From G963691835 sp963691835 (GTDB lineage: Bacteria; Pseudomonadota; Alphaproteobacteria; Thalassobaculales; Thalassobaculaceae), in the NCBI GenBank assembly GCA_963691835.1, contig OY829383.1, forward strand, positions 2,108,001 through 2,172,000: a DNA stretch of 64,000 nt, given 5' to 3'. Positions 63,459 through 64,000 of the stretch are shown here, one piece after another. The notes below the pieces were generated by a model. That model did not search any database. It was not told the origin of the DNA and saw only the letters and a program-made list of their open reading frames with translations. The position numbers and the translations under genes are program-made. Each line of letters begins with the position of its first letter. Within the stretch, counting starts at the first letter, position 1.

Positions 63459-64000
63459 ATGGATGGGTGGATCGTCGGTTTCATTGTCTTCTCGCTGATC
63501 ATGTCAGCGACGCCCGGCCCCAACAACACGATGCTGGCCGCGTCCGGTGCTGCCTTCGGCTTCACGCGCACGATTCCCCACATGATCGGGATCATGATCG
63601 GTTTTCCGATCATGCTTGTATTAGTCGGGTTCGGCGTGGGTGAGGCGTTGGCGACCGTCCCGTTTCTGATCCCGGCAATGCAGGCGGTGGGCGCCTTGAT
63701 GTTGCTTTGGCTCGCGTGGCAGATCGCGAAAGCGCCGGTCGACGATCTGGTGGGAGAAGGCTCTGGATCAGAGGGTTCTGGACCAGAGCGCTCGCCGTCC
63801 GCCGATCAGAAGGCGAGACCGATGACGGTTGTTGAGGCGGCGGCGTTCCAATGGGTCAATCCGAAGGCTTGGATGATTGCCGCCGGTGCCATGGCGACGT
63901 TCGCCTATTCCGCTGAGGGGTCGGGGGCGATCGACCCGTTTCAGCTTATCCTGATGGGGCTGGTCTTTTTCGTGGCGTCCATTCCATGCGTCGCGGTCTG
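63459..64000 (+). CDS. LysE/RhtB family amino-acid exporter, N-terminal part (cut by window end)
   Basis: 180 codons visible, open to the last base. The N-terminus MDGWIVGFIVFSLIMSATPGPNN carries the LysE-family motif (S-x-TPGPNN), followed by hydrophobic helices at about 38-60 and 66-85 and a conserved QWVNPKAWMIAAG segment near 135. Between them a Ser/Gly/Glu-rich insert (about 98-118, coded by a short imperfect direct repeat at 63757-63790) lengthens the cytoplasmic loop. Exports small amino acids or derivatives. GGAG at 63450 supports the ATG at 63459. Confidence 0.88.
   Translation, partial: MDGWIVGFIVFSLIMSATPGPNNTMLAASGAAFGFTRTIPHMIGIMIGFPIMLVLVGFGVGEALATVPFLIPAMQAVGALMLLWLAWQIAKAPVDDLVGEGSGSEGSGPERSPSADQKARPMTVVEAAAFQWVNPKAWMIAAGAMATFAYSAEGSGAIDPFQLILMGLVFFVASIPCVAV

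Overview
The window reads as a piece of chromosome from a GC-rich alphaproteobacterium, probably of the Rhodospirillales type. This is inferred from gene content and order (leuC-leuD-leuB-asd, trpB-trpA-accD-folC, ftsY-mtaB-dapF, ftsK-lolA, PAS_5-type proteins) and from high GC throughout, apart from a few AT-rich islands. Nearly all of it is core housekeeping DNA with short intergenic gaps and many four-base stop/start overlaps. I see no prophage, insertion sequence, CRISPR array, rRNA or tRNA.

Layout. 1-8.8 kb: the end of an MFS transporter, a palindromic repeat, a SirB1-type protein, the envelope block BON lipoprotein-yraN-rsmI with a divergent LpoA-like lipoprotein, an idonate-dehydrogenase-like gene coupled to a PEP-mutase/isocitrate-lyase-like gene, an NAD-dependent epimerase and a DsbA-like isomerase. 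9-19.6 kb: a corrin-ring cluster with cbiX, cbiC/cobH, cobL, cobI, a cbiG-cobJ fusion and cobM in one tightly coupled operon; cobK and cbiD run opposite; cobA and cbiA/cobB follow. The set cbiX+cbiD+cbiG means cobalt goes in early (the so-called anaerobic route). cobD sits apart at 51.5 kb.

19.6-35 kb: an amidohydrolase, asd/leuB/leuD/leuC, a TauE/SafE permease, two exported paralogous hypothetical proteins, nth, a PAS protein, an aminotransferase, ftsK, lolA and a methyltransferase. 35.2-36 kb is an AT-rich island with an orphan PemK/MazF-like toxin and a strong intrinsic terminator behind a second stem-loop (possible small RNA). 36-46.6 kb is a long minus-strand run: trpS, murJ, a class I amidotransferase, the YggS-type PLP protein, a TPR-sulfotransferase, a membrane protein, ftsY, mtaB, a 2'-5' RNA ligase-like protein and dapF.

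46.6-51.4 kb carries an Ldh-family dehydrogenase, a MazG-like protein and a second leuC-leuD pair whose substrate is probably not isopropylmalate. It is followed by a gene-poor stretch with a second copy of the palindromic repeat. 51.4-64 kb: cobD, a MATE transporter, a zinc-ribbon methyltransferase-like protein, a ketopantoate-reductase-like protein, a nitroreductase, a SOUL protein, a second PAS protein, trpB, trpA, accD, folC, rnhB and a LysE exporter cut by the window end.

The least explained items are the paralogous exported pair at 26.7-28.1 kb with a shared C-terminal domain, the toxin/small-RNA island at 35.3-35.9 kb, the second leuCD pair, the degenerate zinc-ribbon methyltransferase, and the repeat pair with compensatory stem changes.
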